This document shows, piece after piece, positions 47,254 through 55,923 of a DNA stretch of 64,000 bases (positions are counted from its first letter, which is position 1; each line of letters opens with the position of its first letter). The notes below the pieces were generated by a model. That model saw nothing but the letters and a program-made list of their open reading frames with translations, was not told the DNA's origin and did no database searches. The translations under genes and the position numbers were made by a program. Source of the DNA: ZC4RG17 sp036380875 (GTDB taxonomy: Bacteria; Actinomycetota; Acidimicrobiia; Spongiisociales; ZC4RG35); the NCBI GenBank assembly GCA_036380875.1, contig DASVDX010000057.1:48275-112274 (forward strand). The letters are read 5' to 3'.

Positions 47254-48744
47254 GTGGACCGAAACCGATTCGACGTGGTGATCGTGGGAGGAGGGCCGGC
47301 CGGTGCGGTCATCGCCCATCGGCTCAGCGCCGACGAGAACCGGTCGGTGCTGCTGCTCGAGGCCGGACCCGATTACGGCGACGACCCCGCCGCCTGGCCG
47401 GAAGAGTTGATGTTCCCCCAGCAGCAGGCTCTCGAGTCCCACTCCTGGAACCTGCACGACGCCGACACCGGCCTCTTTTTGCCCCGGGCTCGGGTGATGG
47501 GCGGGTCGTCGGCTGTCAACGCCTGCTACTGGATCCGCGGCTCCGCCCTCGACTACGACGAGTGGGAGCGCCTCGGCAATCCGGGCTGGGGCTTCGATGG
47601 CCTCCTCCCCTACTTCAAGAAGGCCGAGTCCGACCCGATGGGAGGTCCCCTCCACGGCACCGACGGCCCGGTGAAGGTGTGGAGGGCGGATGACTGGTCC
47701 GCCGGCGACCTCGCCTACATCGAAGCCGCCGTGGCGGTCGGCCTGACCAAGGTGGACGACATCAACGGCGACCGCACCCAGATCCCCTCCGTGGGCCCGG
47801 TGCCGAAGAACATCGTCGACGGGAACCGGCTCAACGCCGCCATGAGCTACCTGACGCCGGTCCGCCACCGCCCCAACCTGACCATCCGGGCCAACACGCT
47901 CGTCGACCAGGTGCGATTCGACGGGGAGAGGGCGATCGGGGTCGTCACTAGCGACGGGGAGGAGATCGACGCCGACCTGGTGGTGCTCGCCGCCGGCGCC
48001 TACTTCACGCCGGGGATCCTCAACCGGTCGGGCTACGGGAACGCCGACGACCTCTCGGCGCTCGGTGTCGAGGTGCGCCAGCACCTGCCCGGCGTCGGCG
48101 AGAACCTCCTCGACCATCCGTTCTGCATCGGAGTGGCGGAAGGTCTCATCGCCCCCGACGCCGTCTTCGGCATGAAACTGCAGGGTCAGGCGATGGTGCG
48201 CAGCGCCTCGGAGGGCTCGCCCGACATCGATTGCCACATCTACAACGCCCAGTACTACGAGCCGGAGATGGACCGGTGGCTGATGGGACTGGCGGTGTCG
48301 ATGGTGGACGCCCGCTCCCGGGGCCGGGTGTCGCTGACCTCCGCCGACCCCAACGAGCCCCCGCGGATCCAGCATCGCCACTACTCGGACTCGGGCGACA
48401 TGGAGCGGATGTGCGACGGCATCGAGATGGCCCTCGAGATCTTCCGCACGCCGGAACTGGGCGAGGTGGTCGAACCGCTGGAGGAACGGACTTGGCACTG
48501 GAGTGATCGCGACGAGTTGCGCGCCCTGGTGCGGGAGCGCTCCGACACCACCAACCACTGCTCCGGCACCGCCAAGATGGGCCCGGACAGCGACCCGCTC
48601 GCCGTCACCGACGCCACCGGACGCGTCTACGGCTCGGAGAACCTGTATGTGGCCGACAGCTCGCTGTTCCCGACCTGCCCGCGGGGCAACATCCACTTTG
48701 CGGTCGTGGCCGCAGCCGAAAAGATCGCCGACGGGCTGATCTGA
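47254..48744 (+). CDS. GMC-family FAD-dependent oxidoreductase (alcohol/sugar oxidase or dehydrogenase)
   Basis: The 496-residue protein has the GMC signature: FDVVIVGGGPAGAVIAHRLS at the start, RVMGGSSAVNACYWIRG near 80 (GMC motif 1), GAYFTPGILNRSG near 248 (motif 2), catalytic His in TTNHCSGTAKMG near 434 and the C-terminal CPRGNIHFAVVAAAEKIAD. Members include choline, glucose and pyranose oxidoreductases. AAGGAGG precedes GTG 47254. No membrane or signal sequence is visible, so it acts in the cytosol. Confidence 0.92.
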   Translation: MDRNRFDVVIVGGGPAGAVIAHRLSADENRSVLLLEAGPDYGDDPAAWPEELMFPQQQALESHSWNLHDADTGLFLPRARVMGGSSAVNACYWIRGSALDYDEWERLGNPGWGFDGLLPYFKKAESDPMGGPLHGTDGPVKVWRADDWSAGDLAYIEAAVAVGLTKVDDINGDRTQIPSVGPVPKNIVDGNRLNAAMSYLTPVRHRPNLTIRANTLVDQVRFDGERAIGVVTSDGEEIDADLVVLAAGAYFTPGILNRSGYGNADDLSALGVEVRQHLPGVGENLLDHPFCIGVAEGLIAPDAVFGMKLQGQAMVRSASEGSPDIDCHIYNAQYYEPEMDRWLMGLAVSMVDARSRGRVSLTSADPNEPPRIQHRHYSDSGDMERMCDGIEMALEIFRTPELGEVVEPLEERTWHWSDRDELRALVRERSDTTNHCSGTAKMGPDSDPLAVTDATGRVYGSENLYVADSSLFPTCPRGNIHFAVVAAAEKIADGLI

Positions 48745-48781
48745 CGCCCCGCTGGCACGCCGAGCGCGCCACACTGGCGGC

Positions 48782-49330
48782 ATGAGCGATGGGACGTACA
48801 TCGTCTACGGCGACTTCAACTGCCCGTTCAGCCGCCTGGCCAGCGCCCGCCTCGCTGTGCTCGAGGACCGCGGTGAGCCGCCCGTCGAGTTCCGGGCGGT
48901 GGAGCACGACCCGTCGATCCCCGGCGAGGGAATCCGGGTCGTAGGCGATGTGCAGGAGGAGCTGGAGCGCGAGTTGGCCCAGATCCGGGAGATGCTCGGC
49001 CCCGACGAGCGCGACCCGCTCCAGCTTCCCGCCCGCCGCCTCAACACCCGCCGGGCGATCGAGGCGTATGCCGCCGTCCCGCCGGAGCTTCGCCCCGAGG
49101 CCCGGGAGCGGATCTTCGCCGCCTACTGGGAAGGCGACCAGGACATCTCCGACCCGGCGGTGCTCGCCGATCTGGACGTCGCCGGGTCGGACCCCGAGAC
49201 CGCGGCCCGCTGGCAGGAGGGGTGGGCGGCTCTGCCTTCGATCGTGCCGGTGATGGTCCTTCCCGACGGCACGGTGTCGAAGGGGCTCGGCGCCCTCGTC
49301 CGGCTGGGGCAGCTGGCCGGGATCGCCTGA
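48782..49330 (+). CDS. DsbA-like/FrnE-type thioredoxin-fold protein
   Basis: The 182-residue protein starts with YIVYGDFNCPFSRLAS, the DsbA-type thioredoxin start, but the active site is CPFS with only the first Cys, which resembles glutathione-S-transferase kappa/HCCA isomerase relatives rather than a disulfide oxidase. The C-terminal LPSIVPVMVLPDGTVSKGLG contains the cis-Pro region. ATG 48782 is 6 bases after CACACT. It lies between the sugar locus and the convergent IclR gene and may belong to neither. Confidence 0.82.
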   Translation: MSDGTYIVYGDFNCPFSRLASARLAVLEDRGEPPVEFRAVEHDPSIPGEGIRVVGDVQEELERELAQIREMLGPDERDPLQLPARRLNTRRAIEAYAAVPPELRPEARERIFAAYWEGDQDISDPAVLADLDVAGSDPETAARWQEGWAALPSIVPVMVLPDGTVSKGLGALVRLGQLAGIA

Positions 49331-49333
49331 GGC

Positions 49334-50113
49334 TCAACGTCGCGGGAGCATGCCCACCCGTCGGCTGATCTCCTCGGCGGCTTCGAGGAGGTGGGGCCGG
49401 AGCTCCTTTCGCATCCGCTCGACGGTCACCCGGGACGCGTGGCACGACACGTTCATCGCCGCGATCACCTTTCCGTCCTCGTTCGTTATCGGGGCGGCGA
49501 TGGAGCGGACGCCTTCCTCCAGCTCCTGGTCTACCAAGGCGTAGCCGTCGGCCCGAACCTTGTCGACGATCGCCCGGAACTCTTCGGGGTCGGTGACTGT
49601 CCGCTCCGTCAGCTGCTCGAACTTCGTGCGGGTGATGTAGGCGTCGAGTTCGTCGTCGGGCAGGCCGGCGAGCAGCACCCGGCCCATCGACGTCGGGTAG
49701 GCGGGAAGCCGCGAGCCGATGGCCAAAGAGATCGTCATGATGCGCGACGTCGGAACCCGGGCGACGTAGACGATGTCGCCTTCGTCGAGGACGGCCATAG
49801 ACGAGGACTCCTTCACCGCCTCCACCAGCCGTTCCATGGGCTGCTGGGCGAGCTCGACCACCTCGAACGACGACAGGTAGGAGTAGCCGATGTCCAAGAC
49901 CTTGGGCGTGAGCGAAAACGACCGGTTCGTCTGGTGGACGTAGCCGAGGTCCACCAATGTGAGGAGCACTCGCCGGGCCGTCGCCCGGGTCAGGCCGGTG
50001 TTCTGGGCGACCTCGCTGAGCGTTTGGCTCTTCCGCTCCTTCGAGAACGACGTCAAGACCGCCAGCCCGCGTTCCAGGGACTGGATGAACTCGTTGCTCC
50101 TCGGCTCGGCCAT
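49334..50113 (-). CDS. IclR-family regulator, PcaR/PobR type
   Basis: The 259-residue protein has an N-terminal winged helix (FIQSLERGLAVLTSFSKERK; LSEVAQNTGLTRATARRVLL) and the IclR effector domain (SSMAVLDEGDIVYVARVPTS; EEGVRSIAAPI). The start FIQSLERGLAVL and YSYLSSFEVVELAQQPM are typical of the PcaR/PobR/CatR subgroup that controls protocatechuate and 4-hydroxybenzoate catabolism, matching the neighbouring genes. TAGAGT (50125-50120) is 6 bases before ATG, and a perfect palindrome at 50134-50152 covers the -35 region, so it is probably autoregulated. Confidence 0.9.
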   Translation of the reverse strand: MAEPRSNEFIQSLERGLAVLTSFSKERKSQTLSEVAQNTGLTRATARRVLLTLVDLGYVHQTNRSFSLTPKVLDIGYSYLSSFEVVELAQQPMERLVEAVKESSSMAVLDEGDIVYVARVPTSRIMTISLAIGSRLPAYPTSMGRVLLAGLPDDELDAYITRTKFEQLTERTVTDPEEFRAIVDKVRADGYALVDQELEEGVRSIAAPITNEDGKVIAAMNVSCHASRVTVERMRKELRPHLLEAAEEISRRVGMLPRR

Positions 50114-50133
50114 TCCCGAACTCTACGACCGCG

Positions 50134-50152
50134 TTGTTCGCCTTGCGAACAA
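50134..50152. promoter_or_regulatory. IclR operator TTGTTCGC-CTT-GCGAACAA
   Basis: Perfect 8-bp arms around a 3-base centre, between the IclR gene and pcaJ and covering the -35 zone of the IclR promoter. The half-site TGCGAACA recurs at 51901-51908 in the pcaI/pobA divergent region. Confidence 0.65.
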
Positions 50153-50156
50153 GGCC

Positions 50157-50927
50157 TCATCCGGCGTGGGCCGCCTCCGTCCGTGCCTTCAACGCCCTCA
50201 GGACCTCGAGCTCATCGGGCGAGGGAGGATCGGTCACCGACAGGTCCTCCGAGATTCTTAGGTCCCATCCCGTCTCTGCCCGGACCTGGTCGACATCGAC
50301 ACCCGGGTGCACAGCGGCGAGCCGGAGCTCGTAGGTCGCCGGGTCGGGCTCGAGCACCCCGAGGTCGGTGATGACGACGGTCGGGCCGGCGCCGCGATGA
50401 CCCGCCCGGCCTTCGCCTCGGCGGCCGAAGCCGACCGAGGTGACGAAATCGACCTCGGGAACGAATGCCCGGCGGCGATGGCGAAGCATCACGATCACCT
50501 CCCGGGCCGACGAGGCGATCTCCGGCGCCCCTCCCGCCCCCGGCAGCCTCACGTCGGGCTCTTCGTACCCGCCTATCACCGTGGTGTTGAGGTTTCCGAA
50601 GCGGTCGATCTGGGCGGCGGACAGAAAGCCCACGTCCACCCGCCCTGCCTGGAGCCAGTAGGCGAACACCTCGGGCACGCTGACGACCAGGTCGGCCGTC
50701 TCCGCCAGTTCGCCGTCGCCGATCGACAGCGGCAGGACGTCGGGAGTGGTGCCGATCGTGCCCGACTCGTAGATGAGAACGACGTTGGGGGCGTGGGTCA
50801 GACGGGCGAGGTTGGCAGCTTCGCTCGGAAGCCCGATCCCGACGAAACACACCTGCCCGTCCTGGAGATGGCGGGCTGCGGTCACCGTCATCATCTCGTC
50901 GGCGGTGTGGGCCGGGCCTTCAGCCAC
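50157..50927 (-). CDS. pcaJ: 3-oxoadipate CoA-transferase subunit B
   Basis: The 256-residue protein is a CoA-transferase beta subunit. The family's catalytic Glu is at E54 in VVLIYESGTIG, with GIGLPSEAANLARL near 32 and SAAQIDRFGNLNTTVIG near 102. With subunit A upstream it would move CoA from succinyl-CoA to 3-oxoadipate. The gene overlaps subunit A by 8 bases. The assignment to 3-oxoadipate rests on the pca neighbours; sequence alone also allows glutaconate-type substrates. Confidence 0.85.
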   Translation of the reverse strand: MAEGPAHTADEMMTVTAARHLQDGQVCFVGIGLPSEAANLARLTHAPNVVLIYESGTIGTTPDVLPLSIGDGELAETADLVVSVPEVFAYWLQAGRVDVGFLSAAQIDRFGNLNTTVIGGYEEPDVRLPGAGGAPEIASSAREVIVMLRHRRRAFVPEVDFVTSVGFGRRGEGRAGHRGAGPTVVITDLGVLEPDPATYELRLAAVHPGVDVDQVRAETGWDLRISEDLSVTDPPSPDELEVLRALKARTEAAHAG

Positions 50928-51792
50928 CCAGCACCTCCTCCCGTGCCGACGCGTCCTGGACCATGCGCAGGTATCCGGAGAAGTCCTCCTGGTCGAGGAT
51001 GAAGGCCTCCACCCACTTCCGGAAGGTGTCGAGGTCGCGGGAGATGCGGTCCCACTCGGTGTAGAAGCGGTTGTCCCGTTTGCTGTAGCCGAGCGAATAC
51101 GACGGATGGGAGCCTCCGGGGACAGGGGCGATGGCGGTGACCGTCCAGTGGGGCAGCATCACGTGGTTGGGCCCGCTCCGATCGAGCTCGTCTACCACCT
51201 CCTCCACCGTGACGATCACGGTCTTCGCCGCCAGCGCCGCTTCCCGCTGCACACCGGTGATCCCCCACAGTCCCACGTTGCCCGCCCGGTCGGCCTGCTG
51301 GGCGTGAATGATCGTCACGTCGGGGTTCAGGGCCGGGACCGCCGCCACCTCCTCGCCGGTGAACGGGCACGCGATGGCGGCGACCGTCGTGTACTGCACC
51401 AGGTCGGAGCCTTTGTATCCCCGCAGGATCCCGAAGGGGAGGCCCGAAGCGCCCGCCGCATAGCGGGTCGCCATCCCGGCGTGACTGTGCTCCTCGATCT
51501 CCAGGGGACGGGGGACGCCGTTTTCGACCGCGTCGCGGAACCGGTGCAAGGAGCCGACACCGGGGTTGCCACCCCAGGAGAAGACGAGTTTCTTGGCGCA
51601 TCCCATCCCGATGAGCTGGTCGTAGATGAGGTCGGGCGTCATCCGGATCAGCGTGAGATCTTGTTTGCCCTGGCGAATCACCTCGTGGCCGGCGGCGAAT
51701 GGGATCAGGTGCGTGAAGCCCTCCATTGCCACAGAGACCCCATCGGGCACGAGGTCGGACACCGCGTCACGGAGGGTGGTGAACTCAGCCAC
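50920..51792 (-). CDS. pcaI: 3-oxoadipate CoA-transferase subunit A
   Basis: The 290-residue alpha subunit has the typical DGVSVAMEGFTHLIPFAAGHE start with the GFTHLIP loop, TLIRMTPDLIYDQLIGMG near 46 and VTIIHAQQADRAGNVGLWG near 160. It is longer than enteric PcaI (about 230 residues), as is usual for the glutaconate-like group of actinobacteria. It transcribes away from pobA with a 125-base shared region that holds the IclR half-site. Confidence 0.85.
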   Translation of the reverse strand: MAEFTTLRDAVSDLVPDGVSVAMEGFTHLIPFAAGHEVIRQGKQDLTLIRMTPDLIYDQLIGMGCAKKLVFSWGGNPGVGSLHRFRDAVENGVPRPLEIEEHSHAGMATRYAAGASGLPFGILRGYKGSDLVQYTTVAAIACPFTGEEVAAVPALNPDVTIIHAQQADRAGNVGLWGITGVQREAALAAKTVIVTVEEVVDELDRSGPNHVMLPHWTVTAIAPVPGGSHPSYSLGYSKRDNRFYTEWDRISRDLDTFRKWVEAFILDQEDFSGYLRMVQDASAREEVLGG

Positions 51793-51900
51793 GGCGGCGT
51801 CCCCCGACTGCGCCGGCGAGGGCCCCTGGTGTGCTCCGGTTCATCCCCTCCGTTCTCCTCCGGCTCGACCGGCGTTCTACATGCGCACGAGCGTACGGTG

Positions 51901-51908
51901 TGCGAACA
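51901..51908. promoter_or_regulatory. IclR half-site TGCGAACA in the pcaI/pobA divergent region
   Basis: The octamer TGCGAACA is identical to one arm-plus-flank of the operator at 50134-50152. It overlaps the CATAAT/TAATAG box just before pobA. Only one clean half-site is visible. Confidence 0.4.
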
Positions 51909-51917
51909 TAATAGCCG

Positions 51918-53105
51918 GTGACCATGAACGAGCTTCGGACGCAGGTGGCGATCGTCGGCGGGGGACCGGCTGGCTCGCTTCTCGCCTATCTCCTCCGCCT
52001 CGAGGGAATCGACAGCGTCGTGATCGAACGGCGGAGCCGAGAATACGTGCTAGGACGGGTGCGCGCCGGTGTGATCGAGCACGGCACCGCCCAGCTCCTC
52101 CGCGACGTCGGGCTCGGCGAGAGGATGGACGCCGAGGGCTTCATCCACGAAGGCGTCAACCTGGCGTTCGGGGGCACTCTCCTACGCGTCGACTTCGAGG
52201 GCCTCATCGACCGCTACGTGGTCATCTACGGCCAGACGCAGCTGCAACGAGACCTGTACGACGCTCTCGACGAAGCCGACATCCTCCTCCTCGACGAGTC
52301 GGAGGAGTTGGCCCTCCACGACATCGAAGGGTCCTCGCCCACGGTGACGTTCCAGCGCAACGACGAGACCCACACGATCCGCTGCGACTACGTAGCGGGA
52401 TGCGACGGCGTGCACAGCGTCACCCGCGAGTACATCCCGGAGTCGCTGCGACGCACCTACGAGCGGGTCTACCCGTTCGTCTGGGTGGGTGTGCTCAGCC
52501 CCACTCCCCCGGTCAACGACGAGCTCATCTACGCCAACCACGAATCCGGCTTCGCTCTCTGCTCGATGCGCAACGAGAACCTGAGCCGCTACTACGTGCA
52601 GGGCGATGCCGACGACACCGTCGACGACTGGCCCGACGACCGCTTCTGGGAGACACTCCTCGGCCGTCTTCCTCCCGATGTCGCCGGCACCCTCGTCACC
52701 GGACCGTCGATCGAGAAGCTCGTCACGCCCTTGCGGAGTTGGGTCGCCGAGCCGATGAGCTTCGGGCGCCTCTACCTGGCCGGAGACGCCGCCCACATCG
52801 TCCCCCCGACCGGGGCGAAGGGGCTCAACCTGGCTATCTCCGACGTCTACTACCTGTCCCAGGCGCTCGTCGAACGCTACCGGACCGGCTCGGAAGATTC
52901 GCTCCATGCGTACTCGGACCGGGCGCTGTCGCGGGTCTGGAAGGCAGTCCGCTTCTCGTGGTGGATGACCCAGCTCATGCATCGCTTCCCCGGCGTCCAC
53001 GACGATTTCGACCGCAAGATCCAACGCACCGAGCTCGAGTACCTGGCAGGCTCGGAGCATGCCCGCCGCGCCATGGCGGAGAACTACGCCGGGATGCCGT
53101 TGTGA
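51918..53105 (+). CDS. pobA: 4-hydroxybenzoate 3-monooxygenase (PobA)
   Basis: The 395-residue flavoprotein monooxygenase has VAIVGGGPAGSLLAYLLR (FAD dinucleotide motif), RVRAGVIEHGTAQLL near 47, the DG motif VAGCDGVHSVTREYIP near 160 and YLAGDAAHIVPPTGAKGLNL near 287. These features match p-hydroxybenzoate hydroxylase, which makes protocatechuate with NAD(P)H and oxygen. GTG 51918 or ATG 51924 may be the start; no ribosome-binding site is present and an AT-rich -10 box lies immediately upstream. It begins the pobA-pcaCHGBD operon. Confidence 0.92.
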   Translation: MTMNELRTQVAIVGGGPAGSLLAYLLRLEGIDSVVIERRSREYVLGRVRAGVIEHGTAQLLRDVGLGERMDAEGFIHEGVNLAFGGTLLRVDFEGLIDRYVVIYGQTQLQRDLYDALDEADILLLDESEELALHDIEGSSPTVTFQRNDETHTIRCDYVAGCDGVHSVTREYIPESLRRTYERVYPFVWVGVLSPTPPVNDELIYANHESGFALCSMRNENLSRYYVQGDADDTVDDWPDDRFWETLLGRLPPDVAGTLVTGPSIEKLVTPLRSWVAEPMSFGRLYLAGDAAHIVPPTGAKGLNLAISDVYYLSQALVERYRTGSEDSLHAYSDRALSRVWKAVRFSWWMTQLMHRFPGVHDDFDRKIQRTELEYLAGSEHARRAMAENYAGMPL

Positions 53106-53122
53106 GTCGTGAGGAGAAGGAC

Positions 53123-53491
53123 ATGGAGCCATCGGCACGCGGGGAGGAGATGCGGCGGCGGGTCCTCGGCTCGGATCACGTCGACCGGGCCACCGCCGCC
53201 GCCACCGATCTGGACCGAGGGTTCCAGTCGTGGATCACAGACGCCATCTGGGGAGGGATCTGGGCCCGCGAAGGACTGGACATGCGCACCCGCAGCATGA
53301 TCACGATCGCGGTGCTCGCCGCCCTCGGCCACGACGAGTTGGAGCTCCACCTGCGAGCCACCGAGAACACGGGCGTGACCCAGGAGGAGGTCAGCGAGAT
53401 CCTGCTCCACGTCGCCGCCTACGCCGGGGCACCGGCGGCGAACAAGGCATTTGGTCTCTTGAAACACGTATTCGAAGAGGAGGCACGATGA
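53123..53491 (+). CDS. pcaC: 4-carboxymuconolactone decarboxylase
   Basis: The 122-residue all-helical CMD-family protein has RRRVLGSDHVDRATAAATDL, SWITDAIWGGIWAREGLDMR and TRSMITIAVLAALGHDEL with HVAAYAGAPAANKAF at the end, typical of PcaC. It decarboxylates 4-carboxymuconolactone to 3-oxoadipate enol-lactone. ATG 53123 is preferred because GAGGAG stands 7 bases upstream; GTG 53102, overlapping the pobA stop, is the alternative. Its stop overlaps the pcaH start (ATGA). Confidence 0.92.
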   Translation: MEPSARGEEMRRRVLGSDHVDRATAAATDLDRGFQSWITDAIWGGIWAREGLDMRTRSMITIAVLAALGHDELELHLRATENTGVTQEEVSEILLHVAAYAGAPAANKAFGLLKHVFEEEAR

Positions 53492-54213
53492 GCGAACCGA
53501 TCATCCGCCACTACGGGCCCAGGGCGTATTCCGACCACCCGCCGTTCAAGTACCCGGACTACAAGTCGACGGTCAAGCGCAGCCCCACCCACGACCCGAT
53601 CAAGATCGTCGCCACGCTGTCGGAGACGACGGGACCCGGTCCGATCTGGGCGGAGGTCACCCCCGAGGACGCCGACCTGACGACCAACGCCGGCACCGGC
53701 AGCCAGGCGATCGGGGAGCGGATCATCGTCACCGGCAAGGTCATGGACGAAAACGGCAACGGGTTGCCGGACACGATCGTCGAGGTCTGGCAGGCGAACG
53801 CCTGCGGCCGCTACGTCCACTGGCGGGAGACCTCGTTTCCCGCTCCGCTCGACCCGAACTTCATCGGAGTCGGCCAGTGCAAGACCGACGCCGAGGGCAA
53901 CTACCGGTTCCTGACCATCCGGCCCGGCGCCTACCCGTGGGGGAACCACCCCAACGCCTGGCGCCCGCCCCACATCCACTTCTCGATCCTGGGCCCGTCG
54001 CTCCTCACCCGCCTGGTCACCCAGATGTACTTCGAAGGCGACCCGCTGCTGGCCCTGGACCCGATCTACAACAGCGTCCCCGAACACGCCCGCGACCGGC
54101 TCATCGCCCGCTACGACCACGACGTGACAGAGGAGAACTGGGCGCTCGGGTGGAGATTCGACATCGTCTTGCGGGGACCCAACAGCAACGTGGAGGAGAT
54201 GGAGGAAGAATGA
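53488..54213 (+). CDS. pcaH: Protocatechuate 3,4-dioxygenase beta subunit
   Basis: The 241-residue subunit has the intradiol dioxygenase core: GKVMDENGNGLPDTIVEVWQ near 84, NACGRYVHWRE (Tyr ligand) near 106, GAYPWGNHPNAWRPPHIHFS (Tyr and two His ligands) near 151. All four Fe(III) ligands appear present. Together with PcaG it opens protocatechuate between C3 and C4 to 3-carboxy-cis,cis-muconate. The stop overlaps the pcaG start by 4 bases. Confidence 0.95.
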   Translation: MSEPIIRHYGPRAYSDHPPFKYPDYKSTVKRSPTHDPIKIVATLSETTGPGPIWAEVTPEDADLTTNAGTGSQAIGERIIVTGKVMDENGNGLPDTIVEVWQANACGRYVHWRETSFPAPLDPNFIGVGQCKTDAEGNYRFLTIRPGAYPWGNHPNAWRPPHIHFSILGPSLLTRLVTQMYFEGDPLLALDPIYNSVPEHARDRLIARYDHDVTEENWALGWRFDIVLRGPNSNVEEMEEE

Positions 54214-54797
54214 GCCCGCGGCTTGGACAGACCCCATCCCAGACGGTCGGACCCTACGTCTCGATGGCCTTCCCCCGGGAGGGCGACAACGTCCTGCCGA
54301 TTCCAGACGGGGGCGGAGAACGGATCGTGATCACCGGGGTGGTGTTCGACGGCGACCGCAACCACATCGAAGACGCCGTCATCGAGACGTGGCAGGCCAA
54401 TCCCCTCGGCCGGTACAACCACCCCGACGACAACCGGGAGGAGATCCCTCTGGACCCCAAGTTCACGGGCTTCGCCCGGGCGATGACAGACTTCGAGACG
54501 GGTGTGTACCGCATAGAAACGGTGAAGCCGGGCCGGGTGCCCGACCTGGAAGGCGACTTCCAGGCGCCGCACATCGCTGTGGTCATCCAGGGCCGGGGAA
54601 TGCTCAACCCCGTGTTCACCCGCCTCTACTTCTCCGATGAGGAGGAGGCGAACGCCGACGACCTCGTCCTGCGCCAGGTCCCCGAGTCGAGGCGACACAC
54701 CCTCGTCGCCCAACTGGAGCCGGGTAGCGACCCCAAGACCTACCGGTGGGACATCCGGTTCCAGGGCGAAGACGAGACGGTGTTCTTCGACATCTGA
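54210..54797 (+). CDS. pcaG: Protocatechuate 3,4-dioxygenase alpha subunit
   Basis: The 195-residue subunit starts LGQTPSQTVGPYVSMAF, a PcaG hallmark, followed by GVVFDGDRNHIEDAVIETWQ near 45 and the C-terminal FQAPHIAVVIQGRGMLNPVF. It lacks the Tyr/His iron ligands found in PcaH, as expected for the alpha subunit, which completes the active-site pocket. It is coupled to pcaH by an ATGA overlap. Confidence 0.94.
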   Translation: MSPRLGQTPSQTVGPYVSMAFPREGDNVLPIPDGGGERIVITGVVFDGDRNHIEDAVIETWQANPLGRYNHPDDNREEIPLDPKFTGFARAMTDFETGVYRIETVKPGRVPDLEGDFQAPHIAVVIQGRGMLNPVFTRLYFSDEEEANADDLVLRQVPESRRHTLVAQLEPGSDPKTYRWDIRFQGEDETVFFDI

Positions 54798-54810
54798 CAG
54801 ACTCGTCCCC

Positions 54811-55923
54811 ATGACGTCGGCTTCGCCCCTCTTCCCCGGCTTCTCGACGGAGGCCGTCGACCGGATCTGGTCGCCCGAGAGCCGGGTGAAGGCGATGCTG
54901 CGATTCGAGGAGGCGCTGGCGCTGGCCTTGGCGGACGCCGGCATCGCACCCCCGGAGGAGGCCGAAGAGGCGGCAGCAGCCTGTCGTGCCGGGACCTCCG
55001 ATCCCGAGGCGATCCTCGCGGCGACCTGGGAGAAGGGCACGCCGGTCGTCGCTCTGCTCGAGGAGCTGGACGAGCGACGGTGGCTGCACCATGGCGCCAC
55101 CACCCAAGACACGGTCGACTCGGCCCACATGCTGCTCGCCCGCCAGTCCCTCGATGTGCTCGAAGGGGAGATCGTGCGGGCATGCCGGGCGATGGCCGAG
55201 CTCGCCGCCGAACATCGGGATCAGGCGCACATGGCCCGGACGTTTCTGCAGCCGGCGCAGCCGACGACGTTCGGTCGGCGAGTGGCGGGATGGCTGGAAC
55301 CGCTCCTCGGCCACCTGGAGGGAATCCGCCAGGCCCGCCAGAGCCTCGCCGTCCAACTGGGGGGCCCGGTGGGCGACCGCTCCGCCTACGGGAAGGCAGC
55401 CTCGGATGTGGTGGCGGCATTGGCGAAACGCCTGGGGCTCGCCGCCACGCCGTTGGCGTGGCATGCCGACCGCAGCCGTATATGGAGCCTGGTGGAGGCC
55501 GTGGGGGCCCCGGTCCGCACCATGGCCAAGGCGGCTCGGGACCTGGCACTGTTGGCCGGCGCCGGTGAGGTGACGATGCGCGCCGGGGGGTCCTCGAGCA
55601 TGGCGGGAAAGCGGAACCCGATAGACGTGATGCGGGCAGCGGCGGCGGCCGAGGCCTTTCGGGGAGCGGCGGCGATGATCACGGCCGCGGCACCGCCGGA
55701 GTTGGAGCGCGGGCTCGGCAGCTGGCACGTCGAGTGGTTCGCCCTGCCGCTCGTCTTCGGGACGGCTTCGGCGGTGTTCGAGGCGACGGCGGCGGCGCTC
55801 GAATCCTTGCAGGTGGACGCCGAGGCGATGACGGCGCCGGTCCCGGCGGGCCACATGGTGCCCGGAGGCGCCGACGTGGATGCTGTCGTCGCCCGCTTCG
55901 AAGAACTGGTGGGAGGACCATGA
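54811..55923 (+). CDS. pcaB: 3-carboxy-cis,cis-muconate cycloisomerase
   Basis: The 370-residue member of the fumarase/aspartase superfamily has WLHHGATTQDTVDSAHMLL near 91, the family signature GSSSMAGKRNPIDVMRAA near 263 (usually SSxMPxKxNP) and PAQPTTFGRRVAGWLEPLLG near 150. It makes 4-carboxymuconolactone. It is shorter than the roughly 450-residue proteobacterial enzymes, a known feature of some actinobacterial forms. ATG 54811 lies 13 bases after pcaG. Confidence 0.92.
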   Translation: MTSASPLFPGFSTEAVDRIWSPESRVKAMLRFEEALALALADAGIAPPEEAEEAAAACRAGTSDPEAILAATWEKGTPVVALLEELDERRWLHHGATTQDTVDSAHMLLARQSLDVLEGEIVRACRAMAELAAEHRDQAHMARTFLQPAQPTTFGRRVAGWLEPLLGHLEGIRQARQSLAVQLGGPVGDRSAYGKAASDVVAALAKRLGLAATPLAWHADRSRIWSLVEAVGAPVRTMAKAARDLALLAGAGEVTMRAGGSSSMAGKRNPIDVMRAAAAAEAFRGAAAMITAAAPPELERGLGSWHVEWFALPLVFGTASAVFEATAAALESLQVDAEAMTAPVPAGHMVPGGADVDAVVARFEELVGGP

